From Lachnospiraceae bacterium (GTDB lineage: Bacteria; Bacillota; Clostridia; Lachnospirales; Lachnospiraceae), in assembly GCA_017473115.1 (NCBI GenBank), contig JAFUNC010000004.1:203516-267515 (forward strand): DNA of 64,000 nt. Direction: 5' to 3'. The notes below the pieces were generated by a model. It made no database searches and was not told where the DNA came from. It saw only the letters and a program-made list of their open reading frames with translations. Shown here piece by piece: positions 9,336-18,868 of this stretch; positions within the stretch are counted from its first letter, which is position 1; the number at the start of each line of letters is the position of its first letter. The translations under genes and the position numbers were made by a program.

Positions 9336-9374
9336 AAGCATACCTCTATAAATTACTTTATAAAAGGTATGCTT
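9336..9374 (-). terminator. Terminator-like hairpin that contains the spoIIM RBS
   Basis: On the minus strand AAGCATACCT (9365-9374) pairs perfectly with AGGTATGCTT (9336-9345), with an inner TATAAA/TTTATA stem, and is followed by TTTTTG. It lies 38 bases after the Nudix gene stop. The 3' arm includes GAGG, the only candidate ribosome binding site of spoIIM, and the U-run merges with its TTG start, so the structure could block both transcription and translation. Confidence 0.75.
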
Positions 9375-9411
9375 GTTTCATTTGTTTTATCACAAAAAAA
9401 TCTATTCACTT

Positions 9412-9951
9412 TTATTTTAAATACTTATTTTTGTATGCCATAATTGCGGCAACAGTCTTGGAATCCATAATTTCACCGGCATAAATCATACGTTCCAATT
9501 CAGAAACTTCATACGGAATCACATTAATAAATTCATCTTCATCCAACTCCTGCTCTCCGCCTTTACCGGATATATGGGCCACATAAATCGATATTTTTTC
9601 ATTACAGAATGCAACCGTAGTATTTACCACAATCAAAAATTCCAGTTTGTCGGTGGTATAGCCGGTCTCTTCCCTTAATTCTCGCATCGCAGCGTCATAA
9701 TGCGGCTCATCCACGGTATCCACACCGCCGGCCGGAATTTCAATGGTATAACGGTCCAAAGCATTCCGATACTGCTTTACCATAAGAATTCTTCCGTCCT
9801 CAAGCACAGGTACCACTGCCGCCGCACCCTTGTGAGCAATAAAATCCCACACGGCAGTATTTCCGTTGGATATCTGTACTGTATCATGGTAATAATCTAA
9901 AATATGTCCTTTTGCTATCAATTCTCTTTTGATTCGTTTAATATCTTCCAC
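9412..9951 (-). CDS. Nudix hydrolase, ADP-ribose pyrophosphatase type
   Basis: The Nudix box is complete (GGVDTVDEPHYDAAMRELRE followed by ETGY), within a NudF-like fold of 179-189 residues. NudF enzymes hydrolyse ADP-ribose to AMP and ribose 5-phosphate. The start is most likely the GTG at 9949-9951, which has AAAGGGAG nine bases upstream; a GTG ten codons earlier (9981) has no RBS. The conserved neighbourhood with spoIIM and xerD supports the NudF assignment. Confidence 0.88.
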   Translation of the reverse strand: MEDIKRIKRELIAKGHILDYYHDTVQISNGNTAVWDFIAHKGAAAVVPVLEDGRILMVKQYRNALDRYTIEIPAGGVDTVDEPHYDAAMRELREETGYTTDKLEFLIVVNTTVAFCNEKISIYVAHISGKGGEQELDEDEFINVIPYEVSELERMIYAGEIMDSKTVAAIMAYKNKYLK

Positions 9952-10060
9952 GATTCTGCTCTCCCTTTTTGTTCTATTCACATATAAATTTTAGTTAGTT
10001 GTATTTTAACACAAATTAATTTTTGTTTCAAATAGGAATTATTTATTTTATAAATAATAT

Positions 10061-10092
10061 AAAAACGAGCAGGTTTCCCTACTCGTTTTATC
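10061..10092 (-). terminator. Terminator after the aminotransferase gene
   Basis: On the minus strand AAAACGAG-AGG pairs with CCT-CTCGTTTT around a short GAAA loop, ending in TTTTTAT. It sits directly after the stop codon. Confidence 0.85.
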
Positions 10093-10094
10093 TT

Positions 10095-11378
10095 TTATGC
10101 TTCTAATAACTTTTCTACGCTTACTAATTTTACGCAAAGAACAAAAAGATTGGTTGCCATCGCCATTTCTTCCGGGGTGGGGAAAGAAGGTGCAATACGT
10201 ATATTGCAGTCTTTCGGATCTTTACCGTAGGGATACGTTGCTCCGGCACCTGTTAATACAACACCGGCTTCTTTGCACTTTGCAACAATTGCCTTAGCAC
10301 ATCCATCCAAAGAATCAAAAGAGATAAAATATCCGCCATACGGCTTCGTCCAGGTACCAATACCAAGTCCGCCCAGTTCTTTTTCCATAACATCCAAAAC
10401 CGCTTCAAACTTAGGTCTGATTATATCCGCATGCTTCTTCATATGTTCCTCCAAAGAAGTTACCTGATTAAAGAAACGAGCATGGCGCAACTGATTAATT
10501 TTATCATGACCAATGGTCTGAATTGTCATCTGGCTTTCAATGAATTTAATATTTTCAATGGATGATGCCACTGCCGAAATTCCGGAACCCGGGAAACTAA
10601 TCTTTGATGTAGATGCAAAGATATATACCATATCAGGATTGCCGGCTTTCTCGCACTCTTCTAAAATATTTAAAATTTCATCGCGCTTATCTTCATATAA
10701 ATGATGAATACCGTATGCATTATCCCAGTAAATTCTAAAATCTTCTGCTGCAGGTTTCAAATTGGCAAATCTTTTAATCACATCATCAGAATAAGAAATT
10801 CCTGTAGGATTTGAATACTTCGGAACACACCAGATACCTTTTACAGTTGAATCATTATTTACATACTCTTCTACCATATCCATATCAGGTCCGTCATCGT
10901 AAAGAGGAATGTTAATCATCTCAATGCCAAAATATTCTGTTATCTTAAAATGTCTGTCATAACCGGGTACAGGACACAAAAATTTAACCTTATCCAATTT
11001 AGCCCACGGTGTTGAACCATTTACACCCTTTGTCATAGAACGTGAAACAGTATCATACATAATGTTCAAACTGGAGTTCCCGCAAATCACTACGTTATCT
11101 TTCTGAACCCCCATCATGGCAGCCATAAGACGTCTGCACTCTCCGATACCATCCAAATCACCGTAATTACGGGTATCATTACCAAGAACCGTTTTCATAT
11201 CAGAATTGCTGTTAATAACATCAAGCATAGGCATAGATAATTCAAGTTGTGAAACGCCCGGCTTACCTCTTGACATATCCAATTTCAATCCTTTGCCTTT
11301 TGCATCCTCATATTCTGCTAAAAGTTGTTCTCTTAATGATAAAAGTTCTTCTCTGCTTAATTCCTGATATTTCTTCAT
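10095..11378 (-). CDS. PLP-dependent aminotransferase, aspartate aminotransferase-like (class I)
   Basis: A 427-residue fold-type I aminotransferase. SRGKPG near residue 35, NPTG (VPKYSNPTGISYSDD), the DNAYGIHHL region and the PLP lysine in STSKISFPGSG are all visible. The sequence resembles the AspT/subgroup 1c enzymes found in many Clostridia and Actinobacteria, annotated as putative aspartate aminotransferase. The ATG at 11376-11378 follows GGAG; a longer in-frame extension upstream lacks support. It is a single-gene unit with a terminator immediately after. Substrate preference is not shown by sequence alone. Confidence 0.85.
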   Translation of the reverse strand: MKKYQELSREELLSLREQLLAEYEDAKGKGLKLDMSRGKPGVSQLELSMPMLDVINSNSDMKTVLGNDTRNYGDLDGIGECRRLMAAMMGVQKDNVVICGNSSLNIMYDTVSRSMTKGVNGSTPWAKLDKVKFLCPVPGYDRHFKITEYFGIEMINIPLYDDGPDMDMVEEYVNNDSTVKGIWCVPKYSNPTGISYSDDVIKRFANLKPAAEDFRIYWDNAYGIHHLYEDKRDEILNILEECEKAGNPDMVYIFASTSKISFPGSGISAVASSIENIKFIESQMTIQTIGHDKINQLRHARFFNQVTSLEEHMKKHADIIRPKFEAVLDVMEKELGGLGIGTWTKPYGGYFISFDSLDGCAKAIVAKCKEAGVVLTGAGATYPYGKDPKDCNIRIAPSFPTPEEMAMATNLFVLCVKLVSVEKLLEA

Positions 11379-11526
11379 ATTCGCTCCATAATGCCGATTA
11401 TGCAATCGCTTTTTATTTTTACTCCATAGTATAATACTACAAAAGCACGTGTTACACAAGGAAAAATTGATATTTTTTTATCACGCAATTAATAACCTAA
11501 AACCTATCATTTTATTGTTAAGGTAA

Positions 11527-11560
11527 CAAAAAACCTCTTACGGCATAAACCGTAAGAGGC
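11527..11560 (-). terminator. Terminator of rny
   Basis: On the minus strand a perfect 10-bp stem (CCTCTTACGG/CCGTAAGAGG) with a six-base loop is followed by six T residues. Confidence 0.92.
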
Positions 11561-11566
11561 TTTAAA

Positions 11567-13129
11567 TTATTTTGCGTAATCAATTACACGAGATTCTCTG
11601 ATAACATTAACCTTAATCTGTCCAGGATAAGCCAATTCCGCTTCAATCTGCTTGGAAATATCACGGGCTAACAATACCATGTCATCATCTGTAACCTGTT
11701 CGGGAACTACCATTACACGAACTTCTCTACCTGCCTGAATAGCAAATGACTTGTCTACGCCTTTGAAATTGTTGGTTATTTCTTCTAATTGTTTTAAACG
11801 TGATGTATATGTTTCAAGGGTTTCTCTTCTTGCACCGGGTCTTGCAGCTGAAATAGCGTCTGCGGCCTGTACAATACAAGAGATTAATGATGTAGGTTCT
11901 ACATCGCCGTGATGCGACTCAACGGCATTAATAACTGTAGCAGATTCTTTGTATTTCTTACACAAATCTGCACCCAACTGGATATGGGAACCTTCCATTT
12001 CCTGGTCAACGGATTTACCGATATCATGTAACAAACCGGCTCTCTTAGCCATTCTGACATCTAATCCCATTTCAGCAGCCAAAAGACCTGAAAGTTGTGC
12101 AACTTCAATGGAATGCTTTAATGCATTCTGACCATAACTGGTTCTAAAACGCATCTTACCAAGAAGTCTTACAAGTTCAGGATGTACACCATGCACACCA
12201 ACATCAAGGCATGCAGATTCTCCTTCTTCTTTAATCAAAGTTTCAACTTCTTTTCTGGCCTTTTCAACCGTCTCTTCAATTCTTGCAGGATGGATACGAC
12301 CATCTACAATTAATTTTTCAAGAGCGATTCTTGCAACTTCTCTACGAATAGGATCAAAACCTGAAAGAACAACTGCTTCCGGAGTATCATCAATAATCAA
12401 CTCAACACCGGTCATAGTCTCTAACGTACGGATATTTCTACCCTCACGTCCGATAATTCTACCCTTCATTTCATCACTGGGAAGCTGAACAACCGAAATT
12501 GCTACTTCTGATACATGGTCAGCAGCACATTTCTGAATAGCATTTACTACATACTCTTTTGCTTTCTTATCCGCTTCCTCTTTCGCTCTGCTCTCCATTT
12601 CTTTAATCAGCACAGCGGTTTCATGTTTTACATCTTCTTCAACAATTTTCAACAAGTATTCTTTTGCTTGTTCAGAGGTTAAACCTGAAATTCGTTCCAG
12701 TTCCTGTACTCGTTGCTCGTTTAACTTCGAAATAATTTCTTTCTGCTTCGCTAATTCTTCTTCCTTTGCAGCAAGTGCATTTTCCTTTTTCTCGATAGAA
12801 TCTAACTTCTTATCAACGCTTTCTTCCTTTTGCTGAATTCTACGTTCAGAGCGTTGTACTTCGGCACGACGTTCTTTTACTTCTTTATCAAGTTCATTCT
12901 TTGCTTTAATAGACTCTTCCTTGATTTCAAGTAAACCTTCACGTTTCTTTGCCTCAGCGGTTTTCAAAGCTTCATCGATAATTTCTCTGGCTTTCTCTTC
13001 TGCATTACCAATCTGTTTTGCAACTTTCTTTTTGTAAACAGAAAGTGCAATCCATGCAGAAACCACAGCGGAAACAATGACTGCAATAAGAATAGCGATC
13101 AACATAACCAGTAAACTAACTTCGGGCAT
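11567..13129 (-). CDS. rny: Ribonuclease Y
   Basis: A membrane-anchored endoribonuclease that starts decay of many mRNAs in Firmicutes. The 520 residues contain an N-terminal membrane segment (about 4-28), a long charged coiled coil (about 30-190), a KH domain with [15 protein letters not shown], and an HD domain with LLHDIGK and ESHHGD. The start is the ATG at 13127-13129, eleven bases after a perfect AAGGAGG; a GTG four codons earlier abuts that RBS and is unlikely. It is transcribed from its own promoter downstream of recX and ends at a strong terminator. Confidence 0.97.
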   Translation of the reverse strand: MPEVSLLVMLIAILIAVIVSAVVSAWIALSVYKKKVAKQIGNAEEKAREIIDEALKTAEAKKREGLLEIKEESIKAKNELDKEVKERRAEVQRSERRIQQKEESVDKKLDSIEKKENALAAKEEELAKQKEIISKLNEQRVQELERISGLTSEQAKEYLLKIVEEDVKHETAVLIKEMESRAKEEADKKAKEYVVNAIQKCAADHVSEVAISVVQLPSDEMKGRIIGREGRNIRTLETMTGVELIIDDTPEAVVLSGFDPIRREVARIALEKLIVDGRIHPARIEETVEKARKEVETLIKEEGESACLDVGVHGVHPELVRLLGKMRFRTSYGQNALKHSIEVAQLSGLLAAEMGLDVRMAKRAGLLHDIGKSVDQEMEGSHIQLGADLCKKYKESATVINAVESHHGDVEPTSLISCIVQAADAISAARPGARRETLETYTSRLKQLEEITNNFKGVDKSFAIQAGREVRVMVVPEQVTDDDMVLLARDISKQIEAELAYPGQIKVNVIRESRVIDYAK

Positions 13130-13215
13130 GTACAGGATCACCTCCTTATTTAATTTTCATTGTACAATTATCTAATAGGACCAAAAGCCCTAATATGCGA
13201 TATTACAACATATCT

Positions 13216-13244
13216 AGTTTAATCTTTTTCCAATATTATGTCAA
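13216..13244 (-). promoter_or_regulatory. Predicted sigma-A promoter of rny
   Basis: On the minus strand a perfect -35 TTGACA (13239-13244) is followed after 17 bases by TAAACT (13216-13221). Confidence 0.65.
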
Positions 13245-13272
13245 GTAATAATTGCCTTTTTCCACTGTTCAG

Positions 13273-13899
13273 TTACAGATTTTTCCATTCAAAATTTTTC
13301 ATACAAAAAACAATATCGTTCACTTCAAAACCTTTACGAAACAAATATGCTTTTGTCTTCTCTCGCTCTGTACAATCTGCCTCATTATCACTGTATTTCC
13401 TCTTGCGCAGAAATCCTCGGATGCATTCTAATTCTTCACTTTCCTCTTCCGGACTTATTAATTCATTCAAAATAATGCAAATGTCATCTTTCGTAATTCC
13501 TTTTCGCTGTAATTCCAACAGAATCTGCTTTCGGCTCTTGCGATTCCTGTAGGTTCTGTAATATGCCTCCACATAACGTCTGTCATCCAAATAATGAAAT
13601 CCATATAAATATTCAATCGCTTCATTAATCACTTGTACCGGATAACCATCACCTTTTAACTTATTTCTCATTTCATTTTCGGTATAATCCCTGCTTTGTA
13701 ACAGTTTCATGCATCGCGCCTTAGCTCTGTGAGGTAATATTTCTTTGATAAGAATATGCAACTGCTGTTCCGATATTTCTTTGCCTTCTTCAATGGCATA
13801 ACGTCTCAAATCTTTTTTATATAATACAATCGGCAAAGTATCTTCCAGTAGGATACGACATTTTGTTTTAGAAAAATCTTCAATTTTTATTACTTTCAT
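13273..13899 (-). CDS. recX: Regulatory protein RecX
   Basis: RecX binds RecA filaments and modulates strand exchange. The 208 residues show the three-helix repeats typical of the family: a first repeat near 60-95 (ALCxxLLxxRxYTExEMRxKL-type, here MKLLQSRDYTENEMRNKL), then YGFHYLDDRRYVEAYYRTYRN and LQRKGI. It lies immediately downstream of recA on the same strand, with an AGAGGTG RBS, and a terminator hairpin between the two genes probably lowers its expression relative to recA. Confidence 0.92.
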   Translation of the reverse strand: MKVIKIEDFSKTKCRILLEDTLPIVLYKKDLRRYAIEEGKEISEQQLHILIKEILPHRAKARCMKLLQSRDYTENEMRNKLKGDGYPVQVINEAIEYLYGFHYLDDRRYVEAYYRTYRNRKSRKQILLELQRKGITKDDICIILNELISPEEESEELECIRGFLRKRKYSDNEADCTEREKTKAYLFRKGFEVNDIVFCMKNFEWKNL

Positions 13900-13911
13900 A
13901 TATCACCTCTT

Positions 13912-13945
13912 AAAACAAACAGGGACACATGTTTTGTGTCCCCAT
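13912..13945 (-). terminator. Terminator between recA and recX
   Basis: On the minus strand GGGACACA pairs with TGTGTCCC around five bases, followed by TGTTTGTTTT. It comes after recA and ends just before the recX RBS, so recX would depend on read-through. Confidence 0.85.
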
Positions 13946-14009
13946 CATCGCCACCTTCTTTTACGGTTCGTTTTTGGTATTGCTTATTGCTGCACAAGTA
14001 AAAACCGTC

Positions 14010-15068
14010 TTACTCTTCTTTTGTTGCTTTAGAAGCCTTCTTTTCTTTCTTTCCATCCATTTCAGATGCTGTTCCTTCTAAGCCATAATGGGCTCTAACC
14101 TTCTGCTCCACTTCAGCACAAATATCAGGATTTTCAATCAGGAATGTTTTGGCATTTTCTCTACCCTGACCGATTTTATTACCTTCGTAAGCATACCAAG
14201 CACCACTCTTATTGATAATTCCAACTTCTGCCGCAAGATCCAATACATCACCTTCGAAGGAAATACCTTCACCAAACATAATGTCAAATTCAGCCTCTTT
14301 AAAAGGAGGTGCAATCTTATTCTTTACGATTTTTGCACGGGTACGGTTACCGGTAATATCTCCACCCTGCTTTAACTGCTCAACACGTCTGATTTCCATT
14401 CTGACAGATGAATAGAATTTTAATGCATTACCACCGGTTGTAACCTGAGGATTACCATAAAACACACCAACTTTTTCACGTAACTGATTGATAAAAATAA
14501 CGGTACAGTTAGAACGTCCGATGGCACCCGTAAGTTTTCTTAAAGCCTGAGACATTAATCTTGCCTGCAAACCTACATGAGAATCTCCCATTTCACCATC
14601 CAATTCAGCCTTAGGTACCAAAGCCGCAACAGAGTCAACCACGACAATATCAATTGCTCCGGAACGTACCATTGTTTCAGTAATTTCCAATGCCTGTTCT
14701 CCATTATCCGGCTGAGATATATACATATTATCAACATCTACACCAATTGCCTTGGCATAAGCAGGATCCAATGCATGCTCTGCATCAATAAATCCGGCAA
14801 TTCCGCCGCGCTTCTGCACCTCTGCAATCATATGTAAGGTTACCGTGGTTTTACCACTGGATTCCGGGCCATAAATCTCTACAATACGTCCTTTCGGAAT
14901 TCCACCTAAACCTAATGCAATATCCAAGCTCAAGGAACCGGTAGGAATAGTCTCCACGTTCATCTGAGTGGCAGGATCACCGAGTTTCATAACGGAACCT
15001 TTACCAAACTGTCTCTCAATCTGTGATAATGCCGCATCCAATGCTTTCATCTTTTCTTCTCTATCCAT
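14010..15068 (-). CDS. recA: Recombinase RecA
   Basis: The central recombinase and SOS co-protease. With the ATG at 15066-15068 (RBS AAGGAG) it has 352 residues; an upstream in-frame ATG would overlap the promoter. Visible are the Walker [10 protein letters not shown] (67-75), the Walker B stretch [14 protein letters not shown], and the L2-type region [22 protein letters not shown]. The C-terminal tail is lysine and glutamate rich, as usual. Upstream lie two SOS-box-like palindromes at the promoter. The order rimO-pgsA-cinA-recA-recX-rny is conserved in Clostridia. Confidence 0.99.
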   Translation of the reverse strand: MDREEKMKALDAALSQIERQFGKGSVMKLGDPATQMNVETIPTGSLSLDIALGLGGIPKGRIVEIYGPESSGKTTVTLHMIAEVQKRGGIAGFIDAEHALDPAYAKAIGVDVDNMYISQPDNGEQALEITETMVRSGAIDIVVVDSVAALVPKAELDGEMGDSHVGLQARLMSQALRKLTGAIGRSNCTVIFINQLREKVGVFYGNPQVTTGGNALKFYSSVRMEIRRVEQLKQGGDITGNRTRAKIVKNKIAPPFKEAEFDIMFGEGISFEGDVLDLAAEVGIINKSGAWYAYEGNKIGQGRENAKTFLIENPDICAEVEQKVRAHYGLEGTASEMDGKKEKKASKATKEE

Positions 15069-15086
15069 TTTCTTCTCCTTTTCCTT

Positions 15087-15134
15087 GAACATTTGTTCTG
15101 TATATACAATAAAACAAATGTTCGATTTTGTCAA
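15087..15134 (-). promoter_or_regulatory. recA promoter with two LexA (SOS) boxes
   Basis: On the minus strand the -35 is TTGACA (15129-15134) and the -10 is TATTGT (15106-15111), spaced 17. A perfect Firmicutes SOS palindrome GAAC-N4-GTTC lies at 15087-15098, just after the -10. A second copy with one mismatch (CGAACATTTGTTT, 15112-15124) lies between -35 and -10. Both positions would let LexA block transcription. Confidence 0.8.
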
Positions 15135-15430
15135 TTCTTTTTTCTGTTTTTTTACAATTCGAATTATACATTCTTATTTGTCCAATAAATGACCCTCAAT
15201 ACGCATCACCGACCTTGTTTTTAATAAAAAAATGGAATAAGTGGCAGAAACGCCGGAACTTTTCCGATGATATGAGACAAAATAATTCGTTTCATATCTT
15301 TTTAAATGATTTCTACAGCCAGTGTAGCATTTGTCAACAGTGTTTTCAAGCATTTGACATCGACAAATATCGACACTACATTTATGTTTCCAAACACAAA
15401 TATGCGCATTTAAACTTATTTTATAATAAA
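15135..15430. other. Non-coding stretch upstream of recA
   Basis: About 300 bases between the recA promoter and the terminator of the next gene. A frame of 89 codons exists on the minus strand but has no RBS, no recognisable family and unusual composition, so I do not call it a gene. I see no other clear element here. Confidence 0.5.
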
Positions 15431-15466
15431 GAATAGGTAACATTAACTGCTACCTATTCCTGTTTT
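15431..15466. terminator. Terminator after the zinc-ribbon repeat protein gene
   Basis: GAATAGGTA and TACCTATTC form a perfect 9-bp stem with an 11-base loop. T-rich sequence follows on both strands (CTGTTTTTT on plus, TTTATTATAA on minus), so it can work in either direction. Confidence 0.8.
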
Positions 15467-15477
15467 TTATACATTTT

Positions 15478-16929
15478 TTACTTCAAGTAATCTTCATAAT
15501 CGGACAATGTAATACTAACCCAACCCCATGTATATTCTGCGGTCTGGTAATTATATCCGATTTCCATTCCGTAAGGAGAAAAGAAAATTATATTAGTATC
15601 CGGCGACGAAAGCAATTCTGCAATCTTCTGATCATCCGCATTTACAACACCGACAACATCCGTACCGTTTTGAGCATCGTTTCTTTCACGGAACATTGCC
15701 GCAAAGTCCTCATCAATCTCCAAAATAGACCCGTTATCCATAATCTTACCGTTTACAAGGTCAATATTGATACCGTAAATATAATGTTCTTGCCGATAAT
15801 CACCGTCATATACATTTACATCCAGGAGAATACTCATCTTCTCACCGTCATTATACGGTATAAAAGAATCAATCAGGAAAGTCACATCCGAAGCAGAAGC
15901 ATCAAAAGGCTTTTGACCGTCCAAATACCCCCAAAAATCATTCAATGTCATTTCCATAATCTGTTGATTTAAAGAATCTTCATTGGGAATGGTATCTCCG
16001 CGGAACTGGATATATGCAACATTGGCATTTACCACCATATTATTCATTACATTGCTGTAGTTGATAAAATGTCTTTCCAATCCATAATCATAACCGGTAT
16101 CAATACAATCCACAAAAGGCTCATAGTACTGTCCCGTAAAATCACTCATTGCATAATTGTCATGATTGGAACCAAACGTACTCATATAATCCTTATTTAA
16201 AAATAAGTCATTGCTTCCGTCATCCGTATCCGAATAAACCAATGCAGAAGAAGTATACGAATTCCAGTCAAAATTACTAAAATCAAGACGCCCTAATTCT
16301 CTTCCGTATACAGTAACGGCATAAGCATCGGGAACATCCGGTGTCTCTGGTACTGTCACAGTAATGTCTGAGTCATCAATCTCATACTCTATCTGCGGCA
16401 CAATACCCGTTCCGGTTGAAACTGATGTGTTAGTAGTACCGAATGCCATCATACCCATAAGCACAATCATGGCAAACACAAGCACTATTATACCCAAAAA
16501 TAAAATAATACCGATAATCAAAAGCCAAATCCACCAATGACTCTTCTTTTTAGGCTCATAATAGGAATATTGCATATCGGACTGCACATTCACGCCCTGA
16601 CCTTTCGCCTGATTATGTTCATATCCCTGTGAGCGCTGTCCTTGAGGCTGATACTGTCCGTATCCCTGAGACTGTTGTCCCTGAGGCTGATACTGTCCGT
16701 ATCCCTGCGATTGTTGTTCTCCGGGCTGATACTGTCCGTATCCCTGCGATTGTTGTCCTCCGGGCTGATATCTGCCATAGTCCTGACGAACCGTCTCATT
16801 TTTCTTTTCTTCCGGAACGGTCTCCTGCTTTTTTTCTCCCGTAGTGGACATGCCGCAATTCACACAAGTTCCCGGTGCGGTAATGCCTCCGCAATACGGA
16901 CAAAAAACATACTCGTTATAATTTCCCAT
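15478..16929 (-). CDS. Membrane-anchored zinc-ribbon protein with Gln/Gly/Tyr repeats
   Basis: A 483-residue protein of unknown function. In order: an N-terminal zinc ribbon (CPYCGGITAPGTCVNCG, residues 10-26); a low-complexity segment (about 50-110) with 13-residue repeats of the type QSQGYGQYQPxGQ; one membrane segment (about 133-160, rich in I, L, V, M); and a roughly 310-residue acidic domain that would be outside the cell. The layout resembles cell-surface proteins with a cytosolic zinc ribbon. It sits between cinA and recA, which are usually adjacent, so it may be an insertion in that conserved block. The start has AAAGGTG. Confidence 0.75.
   Translation of the reverse strand: MGNYNEYVFCPYCGGITAPGTCVNCGMSTTGEKKQETVPEEKKNETVRQDYGRYQPGGQQSQGYGQYQPGEQQSQGYGQYQPQGQQSQGYGQYQPQGQRSQGYEHNQAKGQGVNVQSDMQYSYYEPKKKSHWWIWLLIIGIILFLGIIVLVFAMIVLMGMMAFGTTNTSVSTGTGIVPQIEYEIDDSDITVTVPETPDVPDAYAVTVYGRELGRLDFSNFDWNSYTSSALVYSDTDDGSNDLFLNKDYMSTFGSNHDNYAMSDFTGQYYEPFVDCIDTGYDYGLERHFINYSNVMNNMVVNANVAYIQFRGDTIPNEDSLNQQIMEMTLNDFWGYLDGQKPFDASASDVTFLIDSFIPYNDGEKMSILLDVNVYDGDYRQEHYIYGINIDLVNGKIMDNGSILEIDEDFAAMFRERNDAQNGTDVVGVVNADDQKIAELLSSPDTNIIFFSPYGMEIGYNYQTAEYTWGWVSITLSDYEDYLK
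16619..16772. repeat. 39-bp in-frame tandem repeat
   Basis: The phrase ATACTGTCCGTATCCCTG recurs at 16651, 16690 and 16729, exactly 39 bases apart, with degenerate copies at both ends. It encodes 13-residue Gln/Gly/Tyr repeats. Because the period is a multiple of three, copy-number change would lengthen or shorten the linker without shifting frame. Confidence 0.85.
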
Positions 16930-16947
16930 TTTTTTACACCTTTTTTA

Positions 16948-18210
16948 TTACTTTAAAAACGCAATTTCCGTCATATATTCCAAAATACACTTACGCATTA
17001 ACGTTAATGCTGCAGCAGTTGCATTTTCACGAACCTTCTCACGATTGCCGTTAAAATGGTATTCCTTTACGGTTACTTTGCCTTTTACACTGCAGGCAAT
17101 ATATACAAGTCCTACCGGTTTCTTGGCAGAACCACCGTCCGGACCGGCAAGACCGGTTACCGATACGCAAACATCTGCTTTGGAAACCATTTCAACACCT
17201 TTAACCATTTCTTTCGCTACTTCTTCACTGACTGCAGTATGTTTCTCAAGCGTTCTCTTCTTAACGCCGAGTATTTTCTTTTTTGCCTTATTGGAATAAG
17301 TAACATGCCCCATCTTAAATACTTCGGATACACCGGGCACATTAATCAGACGGGCTGAAATCATACCGCCCGTACAGGACTCTACCGTTGATACGGTTAA
17401 TTTATTTGCCACAAGCAAATCAACCACTGCATTTTCAAGCGCAACATCATCCTCTGTGGTATAAATATATTCGGCAAGTCTGGTTTTTAACTGTTTTATA
17501 ACAGGTTTCATCAACTTATTTGCGGCTTTTGCATCTCCGGCCTTGGCTGTTACGCGCAAATGAACTTCACCGGTTTTGGCATAAGGTGCAATGGTGGGAT
17601 TACTCTGATTATTCAACATATCCTGAATCATGTCAGCCACTTTACTTTCACCGATACCACAAAGTTTTACCGTAGTAGAAATAATCACCTCAGGATTTTT
17701 CTTTTTCAAATAATCCGTCACATATTCCTCAAACATCGGTTTCATTTCCTTCGGAGGCCCGGGCAGTAAAATTGCACATTTTTCATCACTTTCCACGATT
17801 ATTCCGGGAGCCGTTCCGTTATTGTTATACATTACGATGGCACCTTCCGGAACCAAAGCCTGCTTCCAGTTATTTTCCGTAATCTCAATACCGCGGTTAT
17901 CAAAATATGTCTGAATCATCTCGCGGGCTTTCGCATCCTCCACAAGTTTCTTCTTCATTGCTTTTGCAACCACTTCTTTGGTTAAATCATCATCGGTAGG
18001 TCCCAAACCTCCGGTTAAAATCAAAACATCCGAACGCTTCAGACCTGCTTTCACCACTTCTTGCAATCTTTCCTCATTGTCTCCTACAACGGTTTGATAA
18101 AAGCATGACAAACCGCAGGATGCACACTGTTCCGCAAGATATGCTGCATTGGTATTTACAATATTTCCAAGTAAAAGTTCCGTTCCCACTGAAATCAATT
18201 CAACAACCAT
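16948..18210 (-). CDS. cinA: CinA family protein (nicotinamide-nucleotide amidohydrolase)
   Basis: About 420 residues. The N-terminal MoaB/MogA-like domain (about 1-170) shows ISVGTELLLGNIVNTN and LTGGLGPTDDD; the C-terminal PncC/CinA domain (about 255-410) shows TVESCTGGMISARL and SVTGLAGPDGGSAKKPVG. The enzyme deamidates nicotinamide mononucleotide and belongs to pyridine nucleotide recycling. I place the start at the ATG at 18208-18210 (MVVELISVG) after AAAGGATGG; in-frame alternatives lie 12 and 21 bases upstream. It is followed in the same direction by the zinc-ribbon protein gene and recA. Confidence 0.95.
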   Translation of the reverse strand: MVVELISVGTELLLGNIVNTNAAYLAEQCASCGLSCFYQTVVGDNEERLQEVVKAGLKRSDVLILTGGLGPTDDDLTKEVVAKAMKKKLVEDAKAREMIQTYFDNRGIEITENNWKQALVPEGAIVMYNNNGTAPGIIVESDEKCAILLPGPPKEMKPMFEEYVTDYLKKKNPEVIISTTVKLCGIGESKVADMIQDMLNNQSNPTIAPYAKTGEVHLRVTAKAGDAKAANKLMKPVIKQLKTRLAEYIYTTEDDVALENAVVDLLVANKLTVSTVESCTGGMISARLINVPGVSEVFKMGHVTYSNKAKKKILGVKKRTLEKHTAVSEEVAKEMVKGVEMVSKADVCVSVTGLAGPDGGSAKKPVGLVYIACSVKGKVTVKEYHFNGNREKVRENATAAALTLMRKCILEYMTEIAFLK

Positions 18211-18292
18211 TCTTTTATCCATCCTTTTCAAGTTTCTTTTATAAAATATATAACAACTTGATTGTACATTTGTCTAAAATACCGATGTACTT

Positions 18293-18868
18293 TTATTTCT
18301 CATCTTTCAATACGTGACGATTCTTAATCAGACAATCAATCAGCGAATATACGGTAAGGAATAAAACAATCCATCCCAATATTACACTGATCCAATAAAA
18401 AATATCCAATCCCGGAATCATGAAACCAATCATCACCATCTGCATTGTGGTTTTTACCTTACCCCACATATTGGCAGCAATGACAACGCCTTTATCCGAT
18501 GCAACCAATCTGAATCCGCTGATGATAAAATCTCTTGCAATAATAATTAATACCAGAAATACATTAATGCGTCCCAAAGCCAGCAAACAAATCAAAGCAC
18601 TGCAGACAAGAAGTTTATCCGCCAGCGGATCCATAAATTTGCCGAAATTAGAGATCATATTGTACTTTCTTGCAATATATCCGTCAAAAAAATCCGTTAC
18701 CGATGCAAGAATAAATACACCAAGCGCACACCAGTTTAATACAAGTTGAGACACGGTACCGTTTTCTACCAAGTTTGCCACGCCCGGAATCTGCGATGCC
18801 ATTATTAAAACGATAAAAACAGGAACCAGAATCACTCGCATCAAAGTAATTTTATTCGCTAAATTCAT
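18293..18868 (-). CDS. pgsA: CDP-diacylglycerol-glycerol-3-phosphate 3-phosphatidyltransferase
   Basis: The enzyme makes phosphatidylglycerol phosphate, the committed step of PG and cardiolipin synthesis. The CDP-alcohol phosphotransferase motif is present as DFFDGYIARKYNMISNFGKF followed by MDPLADK. Four or more membrane segments and 191 residues fit the family. The ATG at 18866-18868 has GGAG upstream, and the gene overlaps the end of rimO by 17 bases, which implies coupled translation. Confidence 0.95.
   Translation of the reverse strand: MNLANKITLMRVILVPVFIVLIMASQIPGVANLVENGTVSQLVLNWCALGVFILASVTDFFDGYIARKYNMISNFGKFMDPLADKLLVCSALICLLALGRINVFLVLIIIARDFIISGFRLVASDKGVVIAANMWGKVKTTMQMVMIGFMIPGLDIFYWISVILGWIVLFLTVYSLIDCLIKNRHVLKDEK

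Noticed and set aside
15174-15443. An 89-codon minus-strand frame upstream of recA
   Set aside because: No RBS, no recognisable domain, odd composition, and it overlaps a terminator hairpin.
16619-16772. Regular 39-bp repeats that could suggest a CRISPR array
   Set aside because: The repeats are contiguous, have no unique spacers, and encode an in-frame protein repeat.
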